5,661 nucleotides of DNA from an uncultured Desulfovibrio sp. (lineage in GTDB: Bacteria; Desulfobacterota; Desulfovibrionia; Desulfovibrionales; Desulfovibrionaceae): contig CAMWVJ010000096.1 in assembly GCA_947177645.1 (NCBI GenBank), positions 1-5,661 on the forward strand, in the 5' to 3' direction. The notes beneath the pieces were generated by a model, which was not told the origin of the DNA, did no database searches, and worked only from the letters and a program-made list of their open reading frames with translations. A program made the position numbers and the translations under genes. Below, in pieces: positions 5,026-5,661 of this stretch (positions are counted from its first letter, which is position 1; every line of letters begins with the position of its first letter).

Positions 5026-5661
5026 TCAGGCGGTGCCAGCCTGCCGGGGTGTGTCGGGCCGGGGCGTGGCCGGCCGCTCGAACTCCAGATGGTGCACGGT
5101 CAGCAGGGTCTCGCCCCCGGGGCCGGACACCTGGGCGTCAAAGCGCACGCGGGCGCCGTCATCCCAGGTGCGGCGCACCTCCAGCATGCGGGCGCTGTCG
5201 GCTGCCCGCGGGTCATCCCCTGGCGCCAGAAGCCCGAAGCGGATATAGCCCACGCCCTCGCAACGCCAGGCCGGAGCCGGGACGGCCGCGTCAGGAGCTT
5301 CCGCCAGGAGCACCAGCAGGGCACTCTGCATGACAGCGGCCGTGAGCTGCAATGCAAAAGCATAGCCCCAATCCGCCTGCGGAGCAATGGGAAAGGCCGC
5401 AGCCCTTCCGGGCGCGAGCAGGCCCGCATGGAGGGCGAGCACATCGCCGTCCCCCGTGAACGAACGGGGCGCAAGCTCGGAGAGGAGGCGCCAGTCCGGG
5501 CCGAGGCCCAAGCGGGCATAGAGATCTGCCAGCGGCAGGGCGGCGCCGGGGCCTCCGGCCGGGGTGGCCAGCGGTGCGCGCGGCGGCGCGGCTCGCGTGC
5601 CCGGGGCCAGCAGGGCCCTGGCGTCGGCGAGCGGCGCAAAGCGGTCGGTTTGCCGGCCAGT
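5026..5661 (-). CDS. C-terminal part of a polyketide-synthase-type dehydratase (double-hotdog) protein, partial
   Basis: An open frame of 211 codons enters at the window edge with no stop and ends at TGA 5028-5026. The first 40 visible residues are a Pro/Ala/Gly-rich linker. They are followed by LPLADLYARLGLGPDWRLL, which matches the LYxxLxxxGPxFrxL sequence opening the second hotdog of PKS DH domains. A central hydrophobic helix (ALQLTAAVMQSALLVLLAEA) sits where DH domains have HPALLDAALQ, and the end (GGETLLTVHHLEFER) resembles the last DH strand, with a Pro-rich tail after it. In PKSs this domain dehydrates the beta-hydroxyacyl chain on the carrier protein. Here the usual catalytic Asp position appears to be Met or another non-acidic residue, and the first hotdog with its His lies outside the window. 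An in-frame TTG at 5511 is an internal codon, not a credible start, because the similarity begins before it. The rest may be a stand-alone protein or a large multidomain synthase. Family assignment is by pattern only. Confidence 0.5.
   Translation of the reverse strand, partial: TGRQTDRFAPLADARALLAPGTRAAPPRAPLATPAGGPGAALPLADLYARLGLGPDWRLLSELAPRSFTGDGDVLALHAGLLAPGRAAAFPIAPQADWGYAFALQLTAAVMQSALLVLLAEAPDAAVPAPAWRCEGVGYIRFGLLAPGDDPRAADSARMLEVRRTWDDGARVRFDAQVSGPGGETLLTVHHLEFERPATPRPDTPRQAGTA

Noticed and set aside
3434..5248. 604-codon plus-strand open frame
   Set aside because: It is antisense to the whole tolC-like gene. The sequence is low in recognisable motifs and rich in His, Val, Gly and Arg; the minus-strand product has a lipobox and both OMF repeats.
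1..5661. tRNA, rRNA, CRISPR array, insertion sequence or attachment site
   Set aside because: No regularly spaced repeats, transposase sequence, terminal inverted repeats or RNA gene sequence were seen; the window is almost fully covered by six minus-strand genes.

Overview
The window is GC-rich and tightly packed. Every gene I can support is on the minus strand, so transcription runs from position 5661 towards position 1. Codon third positions are strongly G/C, which also opens long antisense frames that I do not consider genes. Style and content suggest a high-GC proteobacterium. The Tat-exported, tail-anchored ferredoxin would suit an anaerobic respirer such as a Desulfovibrio-like bacterium, but that is a guess from gene types, not from a marker gene.

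Layout in transcription order: (1) 5661-5026, the C-terminal part of a protein that looks like the double-hotdog dehydratase (DH) domain of a polyketide synthase, open at the window edge. (2) 5025-4943, an 83-base gap with two overlapping inverted repeats and a ribosome binding site for the next gene. (3) 4942-3446, an outer-membrane efflux factor of the TolC type carrying a lipoprotein signal. (4) 3446-2505, a periplasmic adaptor (HlyD/AcrA type). (5) 2508-1048, a multi-spanning membrane protein of the MOP/Wzx flippase type. (6) 1038-61, a Tat-exported, tail-anchored multi-cluster iron-sulfur protein resembling HybA/NrfC/DmsB electron-transfer subunits. (7) 64-1, the first 21 codons of a gene that begins like a membrane protein.

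The junctions are very tight: TGATG between 3 and 4, ATGA between 4 and 5, 9 bases between 5 and 6, ATGA between 6 and 7. Genes 3 to 7 are therefore almost certainly one operon, and the DH-like gene probably belongs to it.

Taken together, the window looks like the export end of a biosynthetic locus. A PKS-like enzyme would make a lipid or polyketide, a MOP-type flippase could move it (perhaps sugar-linked) across the inner membrane, and the adaptor plus the lipoprotein TolC could carry it onwards. No RND or ABC pump is visible. The iron-sulfur protein and the membrane protein after it add a redox module whose link to the product is unknown. Points worth a second look are a Cys-to-Asp change in one cluster motif of the iron-sulfur protein, the apparent loss of the usual DH catalytic aspartate, and the pairing of adaptor and outer-membrane channel with a flippase rather than a pump.
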